Below are positions 10,101 to 20,379 of a stretch of DNA of 64,000 bases, one piece after another. Below the pieces are notes generated by a model. That model had not been told where the DNA came from. It searched no databases and was given only the letters and a program-made list of their open reading frames with translations. The position numbers and the translations under genes are program-made. Source of the stretch: Aurantiochytrium sp. KH105 (taxonomy: Eukaryota; Sar; Bigyra; Thraustochytrida; Thraustochytriidae); the NCBI GenBank assembly GCA_003116975.1, contig BGKB01000041.1, forward strand, positions 186,001-250,000. Reading direction: 5' to 3'. Within the stretch, counting starts at the first letter, position 1; every line of letters begins with the position of its first letter.

Positions 10101-11621
10101 TTATATACAGTCGAGATGCTCTGCGACGGAGACCTCGCGACGTGAATAAAAAAGCATGTACGCCTGCGTCTGAAGCACAGAGGCCAGCGACACGCGGACC
10201 ACCCGCGCGTCCGAAACATGCACCCACACCGAACCTGCGAGGCGGCGAAAGGCAGTAAAGTGACCGCCATGAGCACTTCCGTGATGCACAATCACAGCCG
10301 AGAGCTCGTAGACGTGCGAAGGGCCATGCACAAACCAGTCTGGTGAAGTCACACGGGCTCGGGAAGGCACTCCCAGATCCGATCCGAGTGCTGCAAAATT
10401 GGACATGAGACCGCGCTGCAGCTCATTCTGGTGAAAAGCAAAGTGAGAAAAAACGCACGTCTCCGGAAAGCTAACGTGATGCGCAAGCTTCACGATGCGC
10501 CCCATGGCCGGACTGTAGTGGCGTCTCCCCAGGTGGAGGCACAGAATTGGTGGCATGCGACCAAGTGACGATCGACGAAACATATTTCGGCGTTGCTTAT
10601 TGCAGAGGCCGAAACACTCGACGCCCTCAACAGTCTCCTGCGCCACAAAAGCGCGCAAGGCCGCATCGAGCGAGCGCAGAGTCGCCCCCGATGAGGGCTC
10701 GATAAGCGGGAGAGGGACCACGTGCATCGTCGAAGCCCGAAGAGGGGAGATCGATCCGCACGTTGCGCACATCATCTGGCTCATGACAGAACCGTGTAAA
10801 GGGTTCTCCGCCTGCAGTTGGGGAGTTGTTGCGTCCATACCATCCGCCTTTACAATGGAGCAAAGGCCCATCAGCTGACGATGCATCCTTTTTCGAGATA
10901 TGAGGCGTTCTGTGTCCACGGCATCGAGCACAAGATGCAACAGCTCGTCGGCGTCCTGCTGTTGCTCACTGTATCGGAAAGCTGGCGAAAGAAGGAGCAG
11001 TCGATGTCGCAGGTCGCGAATATTCAGTGTACCAGGGCCCGCGCCGGGGCTTCGCCGAGGGGAAAGCTCGCGAAGAACGACAGCAAGGCGAGCCACGAGG
11101 GCTGCACGAGCCGTGGGTGCGTCATCTTTGGCAAGTGCATTTGCTCGAGAGACAGCATCAACATATGCCACCACAGGCGCGCACGAGGCCATGGCTTGCA
11201 ATAAGGCGTTGATAAAGCAGGAATTGCCAAGATTGTGGAGTCCAGGCACGAAGAACCTGCTGCGCGCATCCGCGTCAGGTCGCGTGAAAATGTCTATACT
11301 CTCATCGTGACCTTGTGCCAAGACTTTCCGGTTGGACCCGTGCAGCGCGAAAAGCTCTGGGGTGGCAAGGCCTGCGAGTTCCGCAAGAGTCTTTGCTACC
11401 GCGCGAGTAGGCCTTCCCTCCGAGGCTTTATCGCGTGCGTCCTCTTTGCTCTCGCTCTCGCTCTCGCTCTCGCTTTCGCTTTCGCTGGGGTCCATTGTCA
11501 CAATCGAATCGCTATGATCTCGGCGGTCGTCATTCTCTTTTGCAATTTGGCCTCCTTGTTGTGTGTCATCGTCCTTGTCTGCGTCCCCGGCCTCGAGGTC
11601 TTCGTGCCGCGCCTCAGGCAT
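10101..11621 (-). CDS. Ubiquitin-specific protease (C19), USP30/UBP27-like
   Basis: 506 residues from an ATG at 11621. The catalytic Cys box GLHNLGNSCFINALLQAM places the nucleophile at about Cys135. The QQDADELLHLVLDAV block, the His box HGSAHGGHFTAF (about His454) and an Asp at about 471 (VHVSDARV) complete the triad. A CATCG Cys pair suggests a reduced zinc ribbon. The compact size and box spacing resemble USP30 and plant UBP27, which are mitochondrial outer-membrane deubiquitinases, but no N-terminal transmembrane helix is visible, so location is uncertain. Residues about 46-59 are a Ser-Glu dipeptide run encoded by a hexanucleotide repeat. It is head-to-head with the CHD gene. Confidence 0.85.
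   Translation of the reverse strand: MPEARHEDLEAGDADKDDDTQQGGQIAKENDDRRDHSDSIVTMDPSESESESESESESKEDARDKASEGRPTRAVAKTLAELAGLATPELFALHGSNRKVLAQGHDESIDIFTRPDADARSRFFVPGLHNLGNSCFINALLQAMASCAPVVAYVDAVSRANALAKDDAPTARAALVARLAVVLRELSPRRSPGAGPGTLNIRDLRHRLLLLSPAFRYSEQQQDADELLHLVLDAVDTERLISRKRMHRQLMGLCSIVKADGMDATTPQLQAENPLHGSVMSQMMCATCGSISPLRASTMHVVPLPLIEPSSGATLRSLDAALRAFVAQETVEGVECFGLCNKQRRNMFRRSSLGRMPPILCLHLGRRHYSPAMGRIVKLAHHVSFPETCVFSHFAFHQNELQRGLMSNFAALGSDLGVPSRARVTSPDWFVHGPSHVYELSAVIVHHGSAHGGHFTAFRRLAGSVWVHVSDARVVRVSLASVLQTQAYMLFYSRREVSVAEHLDCI
11448..11486. repeat. (GCTCTC)n hexanucleotide repeat inside USP gene
   Basis: In-frame hexanucleotide tract that encodes the Ser-Glu run of the USP protein. 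Because it is 6 nt periodic, length changes would not shift the frame. Confidence 0.9.
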
Positions 11622-12354
11622 CTGGTTCTTCGCAGCCTTCCCTTTGTCCCCGAGCGGAGGCCTCCGCTCGCGACCTTTATCCCCTCCAACTCTCCACTAT
11701 TTCCCTCTCCTCCTCCTCCTCCTCCTCCCCGTCGCCCCTCTGCTGCAGCTGCTCGCTGTCGCTCACGATGGATAGATGATCTTCTTCTGCGCGGCCTATA
11801 CCACGACGGCACCTCGAGCAGGTCGACTTCGGCTGCGGCCTTCGAGCAATCAGGTTCCCCAATCAAGTTCCCCAATCGAGTGCCCCAATCGGGTGCCCCA
11901 GCCTCCACCCGCCTTAAGACGGTGGTGGTTACCTCTCCAGCCCTCGGTTTCCCGGGCCGGCATTAAGGCGGCGGTCGCGCCCGCCTCGCCTCGGGCTGCC
12001 AGGCAGACACACATTGAGACAGACCCGAAGCCCGAGACCGGCAACGACCTCGACGCCAGGGCGGCGCGGCAGCGCGCAGAGCCCGAGGAGGCGCGCGGGC
12101 GGAGCGCGCGCGGGGAGCGGCGCGGCCGCGGCAGCGCGGTATCGCGCGCAGGGGCGAGCGGGCACTCGGCGGCGGCGGCGCGAGGAGCGGATCTCTCGCG
12201 CAGGCCGGGTTTGAAAACAAGGATAACCAACTAACGCGCGCCGCGCCGCGACGGCGAGGCGCCGCGCTCGCGCTCGCGCTCGCGATCGAGGAGACCCCCG
12301 CCGGCGAGGGCGGGCGAGGCGCGGGGACGCGGGCTTCACGGAGCTTGGGCGAAG
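11622..12354. promoter_or_regulatory. Divergent spacer USP / CHD
   Basis: 733 bp between divergent starts, expected to hold both promoters. Contains the 13-bp minisatellite at 11848-11899, a CT-rich tract at about 11690-11740, and very GC-rich sequence towards the CHD start. No gene supported. Confidence 0.55.
11848..11899. repeat. Four-copy 13-bp minisatellite
   Basis: Four adjacent copies of AATCNNGTKCCCC (AATCAGGTTCCCC, AATCAAGTTCCCC, AATCGAGTGCCCC, AATCGGGTGCCCC). Only the positions between AATC and CCCC vary. Confidence 0.9.
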
Positions 12355-15300
12355 ATGCCGGGCCCCGGTCGGCCGCGGAGAACCGCCAGCAGCGGCGGCG
12401 CGAGCAGCTCCAGCAGCGCCGCCAAGCCCACGACGCCCGCAACGAGCACGGCGAGGCGGACACCGCGACGGGGCGCAGCGGTGGCGGCGGCGGCGCCTGC
12501 GTCGCCGGCGAGCGGCTCTGAGGACAAGGATAAGAGCCCTACGCGACGCCGTAGCACGCGAGACCGCGCGACGAAGAATTACAAAGAACCGTCGCTTGAC
12601 GTTGACGGCGAAAGTGGCGACGAGGATGCTGACACGTCTGGATCCGAGGGCGGAAAGAATGCAAGCATCAAGAAAAAGACGGCAACCAAGCAGGACGCAA
12701 AGTCGCAGCAACGTAGACCCAAGAAGCGTGCGGCCTCTACAGGAACTGCAATGAACGAGCCGTCCTCTCGTCCCAAAAGGCGTCGCGGGTCCACAGGCGA
12801 TGTCGGGATCTCTAAAAAGGCCGGCGACGCAAAGCAAACAAAGACCGCTAGTGCTGTCTCCGGTGCTGCCGCAAGAAAGACACGGGCAAAGCCCGGCCCC
12901 AAGCCTGGCGCTGGCCGCGGCGGACGACCCCGAGGCGCCAAGGCACGTGCTAGCGAAAAGATGGAAGTCGACGACGATGACGACGATGACGATGTCGACG
13001 AGGAGGAGGACTTTGACGACGAGGACGAGGACGAAGACGTCGTTAATGACATCATCGACGGTGCAGAAGATGAAGAGGATGATGACGACGACGAGGAGGA
13101 CGACGACGACGACGACGACGACCTCGACGACCTTGGGGATGATGACCTCGACGAAATGGAAGACGGCAATGTAGAAGGCCACGGCGAGGACGGTGTCGTG
13201 GAACTCAAAGTCGAAAAGCTTCTTGCGCATCATCGCAAAACGAAAGGGGAATGGATCGCCTTTTGCAAGGGACAGACGACTTCACGCGTACTCAACGGCC
13301 GGCGACGAGAAATGCTCGCCTTTGAACTGAGCTCGGGGGACAATGCATCCAAGGCAGATGACGATGACAATGATGGTCGGAGCAGTCTGGGAGGAATTGC
13401 CAAGCGTATGCGACGGCTGCCCAAACTGTCCAAGAAGAAGCTTCGCAAACAAGAAACCCGGTACCTTGTCAAATGGCTCAACAACGCTTTTATCCACGTT
13501 TCATGGGAGACCGCCAAGGGTCTACGCGCGTTTTTCGGGGATAACGCAATGGTGGAACGTCACCTGCGCAAGCTTGAAAACAGTTTTGCCATGATGGACG
13601 CGGAGGAACTCAGTGACCTTCAGCAGGTCGACAGGCTGGTTGACTACAACACTTTTGTCGAGGACGATGAAGACGAGGGTGAAAACGGCAGCGAGGGCAA
13701 GAGCGCAACGCAGGACAAACAAGGCGACGCTGACGAAGGCACGACGGAAAAGGGCCAAAACAAGAAGACCGACTCGAAAAAGGGCTCGGGCGAGAATGGC
13801 GCTCCTTCTTCTGCAAAGAAGCAAAAAGGCAGCGAATCCGCGAAAAAACAAAAGGAGGCTGTTTCTTGGGAGTACCTGGTCAAATGGAAGAGCCAGGGCT
13901 ATGAAGATGCGACCTGGGAATTGTGGAGCGACATCAAGGATCACCCTGACATTGACGCCAAACTCAAACTGCACGATCTCCGCAACAGCGTTGCGTACCG
14001 TCGGAATCGTAACAAGGTTGGCTCACAGGAGCTCGACTACTCTTCGGCACGCACCTTTAAGAATGGCCGCAAGCTGCGCTCGTACCAGGTCGAGGCCGTA
14101 ACCTGGCTTGCAGTCAACTTTTCAAGCGAGCGCAACTCTATTCTTGCTGATGAGATGGGACTCGGAAAGACGTGCCAGACCGTCACCTTTACGCACCGGC
14201 TGCGGCACCAATTCAATCGCAACGGGCCCTTTCTGGTGGTGGCCCCCTTGGCGACGCTGCCGCACTGGCAACGCGAGTTCGAGGCATGGACAGACTTCAA
14301 CTGCCTCACCTACCACGGAAGTGCGGAGGGCCGCGAACTCATTCGTAGCAAGGAATTTTTCTGGGATGACGGCCGGTCAATCATGAAGGGCCCTGGCGGT
14401 CTCCCAAAGTTTGACGCGCTCGTGACCAACTACGAGACCGTTCTCTCGGACGCCTCCATGCTGCGCCGGTTCAAGTGGGACCTGCTGATTGTCGACGAGG
14501 CCCATCGATTAAAGAATCGGGATTCGAAGTTGACCGTCTGTCTGCGCGAGAGCTTCAAGTACCGCGCCTCTTTGCTGCTTACCGGCACGCCCATTCAAAA
14601 TAGCCTTCCCGAGCTGTGGACGCTGCTCAACTTTATCGCACCCGAGGACTTTGCGTCTCTGGACGCCTTTAAGGAAAAATTCGGGAATATGCAGACTGCC
14701 GAGGAAATGGATCGTTTTCACGCCCGTCTTCGACCGTACATGTTGCGCCGCATCAAGTCAGAGGTGGAGCCGCTCCCCGAGCGCGAGGACACAATGATCG
14801 AAGTCGAGCTGACGACGATGCAGAAACGCTTTTACCGAGCCATTTACGAGAAGAACACCGAGTACCTGCTGGCCGGTGTGGTCAAGGGTGCGCGCGTTTC
14901 GCTCAACAACGTTGCCATGGAACTGCGCAAGTGTTGCTGTCATCCGTACTTGATCGATGGCGTAGAGTCCAAGGTGCTCAAGGACGACCCCCCGCCGCGC
15001 ACTGCGACAAGCGAGGAGCGTAGCAGTCATGTCTTTGACAAGCTCATCAACGCCAGTGGCAAACTCATTCTTCTCGACAAGCTCTTGCCCAAGCTTAAGG
15101 CAGAGGGGCACCGTGTCCTCATTTTTAGTCAGATGACACGCATGCTTGATATCCTCGAAGATTACCTCCTGCACCGCAGTTACGCGTACGAGCGGATTGA
15201 CGGCAGCGTACGCGGTGTGGACCGTCAATTTGCGATTGACCGTTTCTCGAGCAAAAACTCGCAAGCCTTTGCGTTCTTGCTCAGTACGCGTGGGTGCGGC

Positions 15301-18300
15301 CAGGGCATCAACCTGACGGCTGCAGACACTGTCATCATGTACGATGGCGATTGGAATCCGCAAAACGACGTTCAGGCGCTGGCACGCTGCCACCGCATTG
15401 GTCAAACCAAACGCGTCAAGGTGTACCGCCTCATCACGCGTAAGACGTACGAGTACACCATGTTTGAGCGCGCGTCCATGAAGTTGGGCCTTGATCACGC
15501 CGTTATGAGTGGCATTACAAAGGAGGACGGCACGGACAAGTCCGGAAAGAGCCCTCGTGCCAAGGCGAAGTCAAAACGTGAACAGGACCTCGAGACCGAG
15601 CGCTTGCTCAAATTTGGCGCGTACGCGCTCACCGCAGATGGGGACGATGACGCGGCCACGCAGCAGTTTATGAATGCCAATATTGACGAGATCTTGAGCA
15701 GTCGGGCCAAGCTGATGGCGACCTCCAAGGAGGACAACCAGCTTTCAAAGGCCACCTTTGTTGCTTCGGACAATGACACCAATCTCGACATCAATGACCC
15801 CGAGTTTTGGACCAAGGTCGTTGGTCTCCAGGCCAAGAATGAAGATGACGAGGATGATGAGGATGATGGCGATCGCCGTTCGCGACGTCGTGGCAAGAAC
15901 AAGGTCAACTATGCTGGCAACGGATTTGCCGCCATGGGTTTTGATGACGACGACGATGACGACGATGTCGATGATGACGACGATGAAGAAGAGGACGTTG
16001 AGGAACCGCGTAAGGACGAGGACGAGAACGGACGCAAGCTTTGGCAGCGCAAGCACTTCCAGGTACTGCTTTCGGCCATTCAAAAGTTTGGCTATGGGCG
16101 CTGGGATCGTCTTTTTGCTGACGTCAATGGCCGTTTCCCGGACCGCTTCACTCGGAGTGACGTTGAGAACGCAGCTCGCGGCTTTCTTATCTTCTGTATT
16201 TTCAAGCGGGAAGAGTCCAAGAAGAAGAAAAACAATGATGACCCTTCGGTGGCCTCTCCAGCGGGCGACGATAGTGACGATAGCGACGATGACGACGACG
16301 ATGACGAGAGTGAGACGCAGGAGGTCTCAGACACCGGCAGGCTTTCTGATTTTCAGCTGGTGAACATGACGCATGCGCAACTCGTCGAAGGCATTCGAAG
16401 CCGCACCTCACACATTGAGTTCAATGACACCCATCGTCGACTCATCGATGAGCTCACCCAGGGGGCAGATTGGATTGTTCCTGATGTTCTCGTGACCCGT
16501 CGACGCATTCTCCCCTCGTCTATGAACGAGCTTCCCAAGGCAACGGTCGTCAAGAAAGAGGAGGAGAAGAAGAAGATGAAGAAGGAGGGAGAAGAAGAGG
16601 AGGAGAAGAAGGCGGGAGAGGGCTCCAATGCAATCAAAGCCGAAGGCGTGGAACTTGCACAGAAAGATGGTGGGACCGTCAAGTCTGAGGACGTCGCCAA
16701 CGCCTCGCAGAACGCAGATGCAAAGGGTGCAGCTGCGATCGACACCAAGAAAGAGGGCGAAGGTAAGGAAGGAAAAGAAGAAGAAGAAGAAAAAGAAGGA
16801 GGGGACGAAGACGAAGAACCTTTTAAGCTCGAAGACTCGGACTCGGATGACTCGGATCTCGAAGGCGAGGCGCGCGAGGAGCACCGGCAGATGCGTCGTG
16901 GATATGCCTACAATGAGCGTGTCGCTACGCGCACAATGGACGCGGCAGCCAAATACTTGCGTATTTTTGAGAAACATGCTTCAATGCAAAGCATTCTTGA
17001 CAAGTACACCGACGGTGATCGTCTTTTGGTCGAGGAGTTTCCGCAAATTCCTGGAATTCCACCCGTGGCCTGGTGGGCTCCCCAAGATGACCTCACTCTG
17101 ATCAAGGGACTTTACGACCACGGTTGGGATCCTCGGCGATCGAACGCTACGTTCTCCGCAATCCGAAAGGACGGTTCGCTACGCTTTTCGAAAAACCCAC
17201 CCATGAAGGATGACGACGACGCAGATGACGACGACGAGGGTGGACCTGAGAAAAACAAGAAAGCAAATGCCAAGACGGAGTCAAAGGAGGACCCGAGTGC
17301 ACCCGCGAAGAATGGAAACGGCAAGGTTGAGGAGGACAAGGCCACGGAAGCAAACGCAGAGGGTGATGCCAAGGCCAAGTCGGAGCCGAAGACCGTCGCT
17401 TTGGAAGACGGCGACGCTAAGATGAAGGATGCTGCTGATGAAGCAGCTGGTGCGCCCGCTGGCAAAAGTGATGCGGACGGTGACGCAGCAATGGGCGAGG
17501 CGAGCGACAAGGCGACTGGTGACGACGAGGCGTCGCGTACGCCTCCGCGTCCCGTCGACACGGACTTGGTGTGGCCGCGGAACCACAAGCTTGGATTGCG
17601 CGCAAAGCGTGTCGTGGACTGGTTTAGTGCTCAAACACGCAAGACGCGGCGCGCTGAGGAGACACAAAAACGGCGCGAGGCTCGAAAGGAAGCGAAGCGA
17701 CTGGCCAAGGCGAAGCCCAAGTCCAAGGGCCCGACCGTGTCGCCCAACTGGATGCGCACGGAACTCAAGGCGCTCTTCAAAACGCTTATTCGCTGGGGAG
17801 TGCCCTCCGAAAAGCCGCTGGATCCCAAATGGCGCATGTCTTATGCGCAGTTGATGCAGCACGCGGGTCTTAAGCGCAAGACGCAGGCCATGGTGGAGAG
17901 CCAAGTCAAGCTCTTGGTCCAGGACGCTGTCCAACTGCGACTGCGGCCAGACATGAACATTGAGCGCTCCAAAGCAATCATGGGTTCCACGGGGTCGGCG
18001 CGGAAGATGATGGAGCGCATCAAGGTCTTGCGCGATCTTCGAGGCATTGTTCTCACCGCAAGCGACGAGACGCTCTTACGCATCATCTCACGGTTCGAAA
18101 AGCAATTGAGGTCGAAAAAGCGTACGCGCATGCCTGAGTGGTGGAAGTCGGAGCATGATCTCGCCATGCTCAAGGGAGCCTCGCGGCATGGGATTGGCAA
18201 CTTTTTGGCCACGGACGCGATTCGGAGCGACCCCGAGTTTCCTTTTCACAAAATCTGCAATGTGACCACAGGCGCCGCGCAATCGCAGGCCAGGGAAAAG

Positions 18301-18879
18301 GCACTGCTTGCTAAAAAAGAAAAGAAGGCGGCCAAGGCGGACCAGGGTGCGGACAAGCCTAACGAGAATGGCAATGACGAAGACGATGACGACGAGGATG
18401 AAGATAACGTCAACGAAGAGGATGACGAGGACGAGGACGCGAAGCCAGTCTCATCCGTCGGCGCAAACAGCGAAAAAGCGAATGGGGTAGAGGATAACGC
18501 CAAGGGCGGCAACGACAAAACAATCACTGATGATGGCAAGACGGATGCCGGTGGTGAAGGAGATGGTAGCGACTCGAACGAGGAAGGCAAGCATGCCTTC
18601 CCTTCTGTGGTCATGTTCTTGAATCGTTTGCGTACGATTGTGGAGCTTGTGGCGCGCTCGCAACGTTCATCGATGTTAAATCACGCATTCACTTCGCAGC
18701 CGCGGACGAATCGCACGCCCGTGCAAAGGAAGATGTCGGATTTTATGAACGGAAACGTTCAAGCAAAATCCGAGACCGTAGACCTTACAGAGACCAAGGC
18801 CCTTGACGCCGCTACATCGGCCCTCACTTCGTCCTCTTCCTCGTCCTCGTCCTCAACTCCTTCTCCAAAGCTTGGCTGA
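12355..18879 (+). CDS. CHD-family chromatin remodelling ATPase, CHD6-9/Kismet-like
   Basis: 2174 residues without an intron. Two chromodomains lie at about 289-415 (with an acidic insert, ending YLVKWLNNAFIHVSWET) and about 501-545 (YLVKWKSQGYEDATWE). The SNF2 motor follows: Walker A DEMGLGKT at about 600, DEAH at about 713, then the C-terminal helicase lobe (VLIFSQMTRMLDILEDYL, ARCHRIGQTKRVKVYRLIT) to about 1042, ending KLGLDHAVM. A SANT-like segment (about 1225-1285) and a block like the CHD7 'WWD..D..L..GVFKHG' region (WWAPQDDLTLIKGLYDHGW, about 1575) follow, with another WWKSEHDLAMLKGASRHG near 1930; these favour subfamily III. Such enzymes slide nucleosomes using ATP. Motif V reads STRGCGQGINL instead of STRAGGLGINL. 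Long Asp/Glu runs punctuate the protein. Confidence 0.93.
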   Translation: MPGPGRPRRTASSGGASSSSSAAKPTTPATSTARRTPRRGAAVAAAAPASPASGSEDKDKSPTRRRSTRDRATKNYKEPSLDVDGESGDEDADTSGSEGGKNASIKKKTATKQDAKSQQRRPKKRAASTGTAMNEPSSRPKRRRGSTGDVGISKKAGDAKQTKTASAVSGAAARKTRAKPGPKPGAGRGGRPRGAKARASEKMEVDDDDDDDDVDEEEDFDDEDEDEDVVNDIIDGAEDEEDDDDDEEDDDDDDDDLDDLGDDDLDEMEDGNVEGHGEDGVVELKVEKLLAHHRKTKGEWIAFCKGQTTSRVLNGRRREMLAFELSSGDNASKADDDDNDGRSSLGGIAKRMRRLPKLSKKKLRKQETRYLVKWLNNAFIHVSWETAKGLRAFFGDNAMVERHLRKLENSFAMMDAEELSDLQQVDRLVDYNTFVEDDEDEGENGSEGKSATQDKQGDADEGTTEKGQNKKTDSKKGSGENGAPSSAKKQKGSESAKKQKEAVSWEYLVKWKSQGYEDATWELWSDIKDHPDIDAKLKLHDLRNSVAYRRNRNKVGSQELDYSSARTFKNGRKLRSYQVEAVTWLAVNFSSERNSILADEMGLGKTCQTVTFTHRLRHQFNRNGPFLVVAPLATLPHWQREFEAWTDFNCLTYHGSAEGRELIRSKEFFWDDGRSIMKGPGGLPKFDALVTNYETVLSDASMLRRFKWDLLIVDEAHRLKNRDSKLTVCLRESFKYRASLLLTGTPIQNSLPELWTLLNFIAPEDFASLDAFKEKFGNMQTAEEMDRFHARLRPYMLRRIKSEVEPLPEREDTMIEVELTTMQKRFYRAIYEKNTEYLLAGVVKGARVSLNNVAMELRKCCCHPYLIDGVESKVLKDDPPPRTATSEERSSHVFDKLINASGKLILLDKLLPKLKAEGHRVLIFSQMTRMLDILEDYLLHRSYAYERIDGSVRGVDRQFAIDRFSSKNSQAFAFLLSTRGCGQGINLTAADTVIMYDGDWNPQNDVQALARCHRIGQTKRVKVYRLITRKTYEYTMFERASMKLGLDHAVMSGITKEDGTDKSGKSPRAKAKSKREQDLETERLLKFGAYALTADGDDDAATQQFMNANIDEILSSRAKLMATSKEDNQLSKATFVASDNDTNLDINDPEFWTKVVGLQAKNEDDEDDEDDGDRRSRRRGKNKVNYAGNGFAAMGFDDDDDDDDVDDDDDEEEDVEEPRKDEDENGRKLWQRKHFQVLLSAIQKFGYGRWDRLFADVNGRFPDRFTRSDVENAARGFLIFCIFKREESKKKKNNDDPSVASPAGDDSDDSDDDDDDDESETQEVSDTGRLSDFQLVNMTHAQLVEGIRSRTSHIEFNDTHRRLIDELTQGADWIVPDVLVTRRRILPSSMNELPKATVVKKEEEKKKMKKEGEEEEEKKAGEGSNAIKAEGVELAQKDGGTVKSEDVANASQNADAKGAAAIDTKKEGEGKEGKEEEEEKEGGDEDEEPFKLEDSDSDDSDLEGEAREEHRQMRRGYAYNERVATRTMDAAAKYLRIFEKHASMQSILDKYTDGDRLLVEEFPQIPGIPPVAWWAPQDDLTLIKGLYDHGWDPRRSNATFSAIRKDGSLRFSKNPPMKDDDDADDDDEGGPEKNKKANAKTESKEDPSAPAKNGNGKVEEDKATEANAEGDAKAKSEPKTVALEDGDAKMKDAADEAAGAPAGKSDADGDAAMGEASDKATGDDEASRTPPRPVDTDLVWPRNHKLGLRAKRVVDWFSAQTRKTRRAEETQKRREARKEAKRLAKAKPKSKGPTVSPNWMRTELKALFKTLIRWGVPSEKPLDPKWRMSYAQLMQHAGLKRKTQAMVESQVKLLVQDAVQLRLRPDMNIERSKAIMGSTGSARKMMERIKVLRDLRGIVLTASDETLLRIISRFEKQLRSKKRTRMPEWWKSEHDLAMLKGASRHGIGNFLATDAIRSDPEFPFHKICNVTTGAAQSQAREKALLAKKEKKAAKADQGADKPNENGNDEDDDDEDEDNVNEEDDEDEDAKPVSSVGANSEKANGVEDNAKGGNDKTITDDGKTDAGGEGDGSDSNEEGKHAFPSVVMFLNRLRTIVELVARSQRSSMLNHAFTSQPRTNRTPVQRKMSDFMNGNVQAKSETVDLTETKALDAATSALTSSSSSSSSSTPSPKLG

Positions 18880-19120
18880 GCGTAAGCATGATGCATTGAA
18901 GTGATATAGCCAATTTTCAATGGATAATCGACGTGTATTGTCAGTGAAGTAGGATGGAGACACATGAAAAATGATTGGTAATAGGAGTCTTGGCATTGAA
19001 AAGCGCGAACAAAGGCGTTGTAAAATCAGTACTTGTACTCCTTGAGAGCGGACGGAATCAGCGTGCTTTGCTGTTGATATTACCTACACCTTGGCAAGAA
19101 ACGAATCAAAAGGCAAAGAA
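18880..19120. other. Convergent 3' spacer
   Basis: 241 bp, AT-richer, between the CHD stop and the stop of the small basic protein. Nothing further seen. Confidence 0.5.
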
Positions 19121-19648
19121 TCAGCTGTCGTTGCTAGAAGATGGGGCATTCTTGGCTTCGAGACGCGCGAGAAAGGCCGCGCGAGCCTCTCGCACGGCAT
19201 CTGGATTGCTGTTGTTCGAGGCAGCGCCTCCGAGGCGATGCACTGTGCCTGTGGATCGCGCGACTGGCGCTCTCGAGCGAGGTTGGCGAGGCGCAATCGC
19301 CTGGAATCCGCTCGCGCCAGGTCGTCCGCTGGTTGCTCGTGCAGCAGCCACCTCAAATCGTCGGCATCCGTGGCCCTCTCGAGCGGCCTGCTCAATCCTG
19401 CGATCTCGCTCTTCCCTTTTACTAAGCTTGTGCTCGACGAGGCCGACAACTTCGTTCAGGTGATCCGCGACGCTCGACGAGGAGCTCCCAAACCCAGGTC
19501 TGTTCTTTTTTGCTTTGCGCAGCTTCTCTTTGCGCGCGCGCTCGGCTGCCGTCATGCTCGCCTTGCCAGAAAGTTGTTTCTGAACCGTGCGCTTCTCGCG
19601 CTGCTGCGCCTTGAACTGCGCGATGCGCCGTTCCGTCTTGACGTCCAT
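19121..19648 (-). CDS. Small basic, helical protein of unknown function
   Basis: 175 residues from the ATG at 19648; upstream only a GTG. I do not recognise a family. The first 50 residues are a strongly charged helix (TERRIAQFKAQQREKR, AERARKEKLRKAKKNRPGFG). A Ser run and an amphipathic segment VADHLNEVVGLVEHKLSKRE follow, then an Ala/Arg/Pro-rich tail that includes GTVHRLGG. The C-terminal REARAAFLARLEAK is helical again. The composition suggests a nuclear or nucleolar protein, but that is a guess. Codon use and GC are like the neighbours, and the gene converges on CHD. It may still be a non-conserved ORF. Confidence 0.55.
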   Translation of the reverse strand: MDVKTERRIAQFKAQQREKRTVQKQLSGKASMTAAERARKEKLRKAKKNRPGFGSSSSSVADHLNEVVGLVEHKLSKREERDRRIEQAAREGHGCRRFEVAAARATSGRPGASGFQAIAPRQPRSRAPVARSTGTVHRLGGAASNNSNPDAVREARAAFLARLEAKNAPSSSNDS

Positions 19649-19808
19649 TCTCGCGAACCCCCGCCCCTTTTCTTCTTCTGACGTTAGTTGCACAACTGCG
19701 TGTCCGTGTCGTCCCTGCGAGCCTCTGCGAGCGCTCGCGTCCCGCTAGGTTTGGGTTCGCTTTTCACGACCCCGCTGGCGGCCGCAAGCGCTCTCAAGGA
19801 CGGTCGAG

Positions 19809-19850
19809 TCTTTCTTTCCTTTCTTTTCTTTTCTTTTCTTCTTCTTCTTT
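19809..19850. repeat. TTTC/TTC polypyrimidine tract
   Basis: About 42 nt of uninterrupted pyrimidine on the plus strand, made of TTTCC, TTTTC and TTC units, upstream of the small basic gene. Confidence 0.85.
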
Positions 19851-20379
19851 GCAGTAACCAGGTAAGTGGATTTATTTACCGTTGGTAGTAGTATCATAGA
19901 GTCCCGGGTCGAGTCGAAGTCAAATGCCAGTGTGTAGTGAGCAGTGTGTAGTGCAATGCAGTGCAGCGCTGCTTGGGATGGGTTAGGAGTTTCGCATCTA
20001 CGCAACATTATGGCAATTTGCGACCGCTCCTATGAAGTTTACAGGATTCGGAGTAAAATGCTTTAGGCTGACAGGTATACAAAAGTTGTAACAAAAGTGA
20101 TGGATAAAGGCAAAAGTTATCGTCGTGGTCGTCGCCATTGTCGTCGTTATCGCCATCTCGTTGTCATCGTGGCGCACGAAGAGCAAATATATAGCGTACA
20201 AAGGCCAAGTACAGAGAGGCAAGAGCGAAATGCGCGAAAGAACGGGCTTACACATTTGCTTGCCGTCAGGTCGACGCAAATCTCTCTTGCATAACTCTCT
20301 GCTCTCACCCTCGATGAGTTGCTTGCCGAAGCGCCGCGTATTGACATAAAGAAGAAGAAGTAAGATGAAGACGCAATAG

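Noticed and set aside
12579-13208. Long minus-strand Ser-rich frame opposite the CHD gene.
   Set aside because: It is the antisense of the Asp/Glu-rich coding sequence of CHD.
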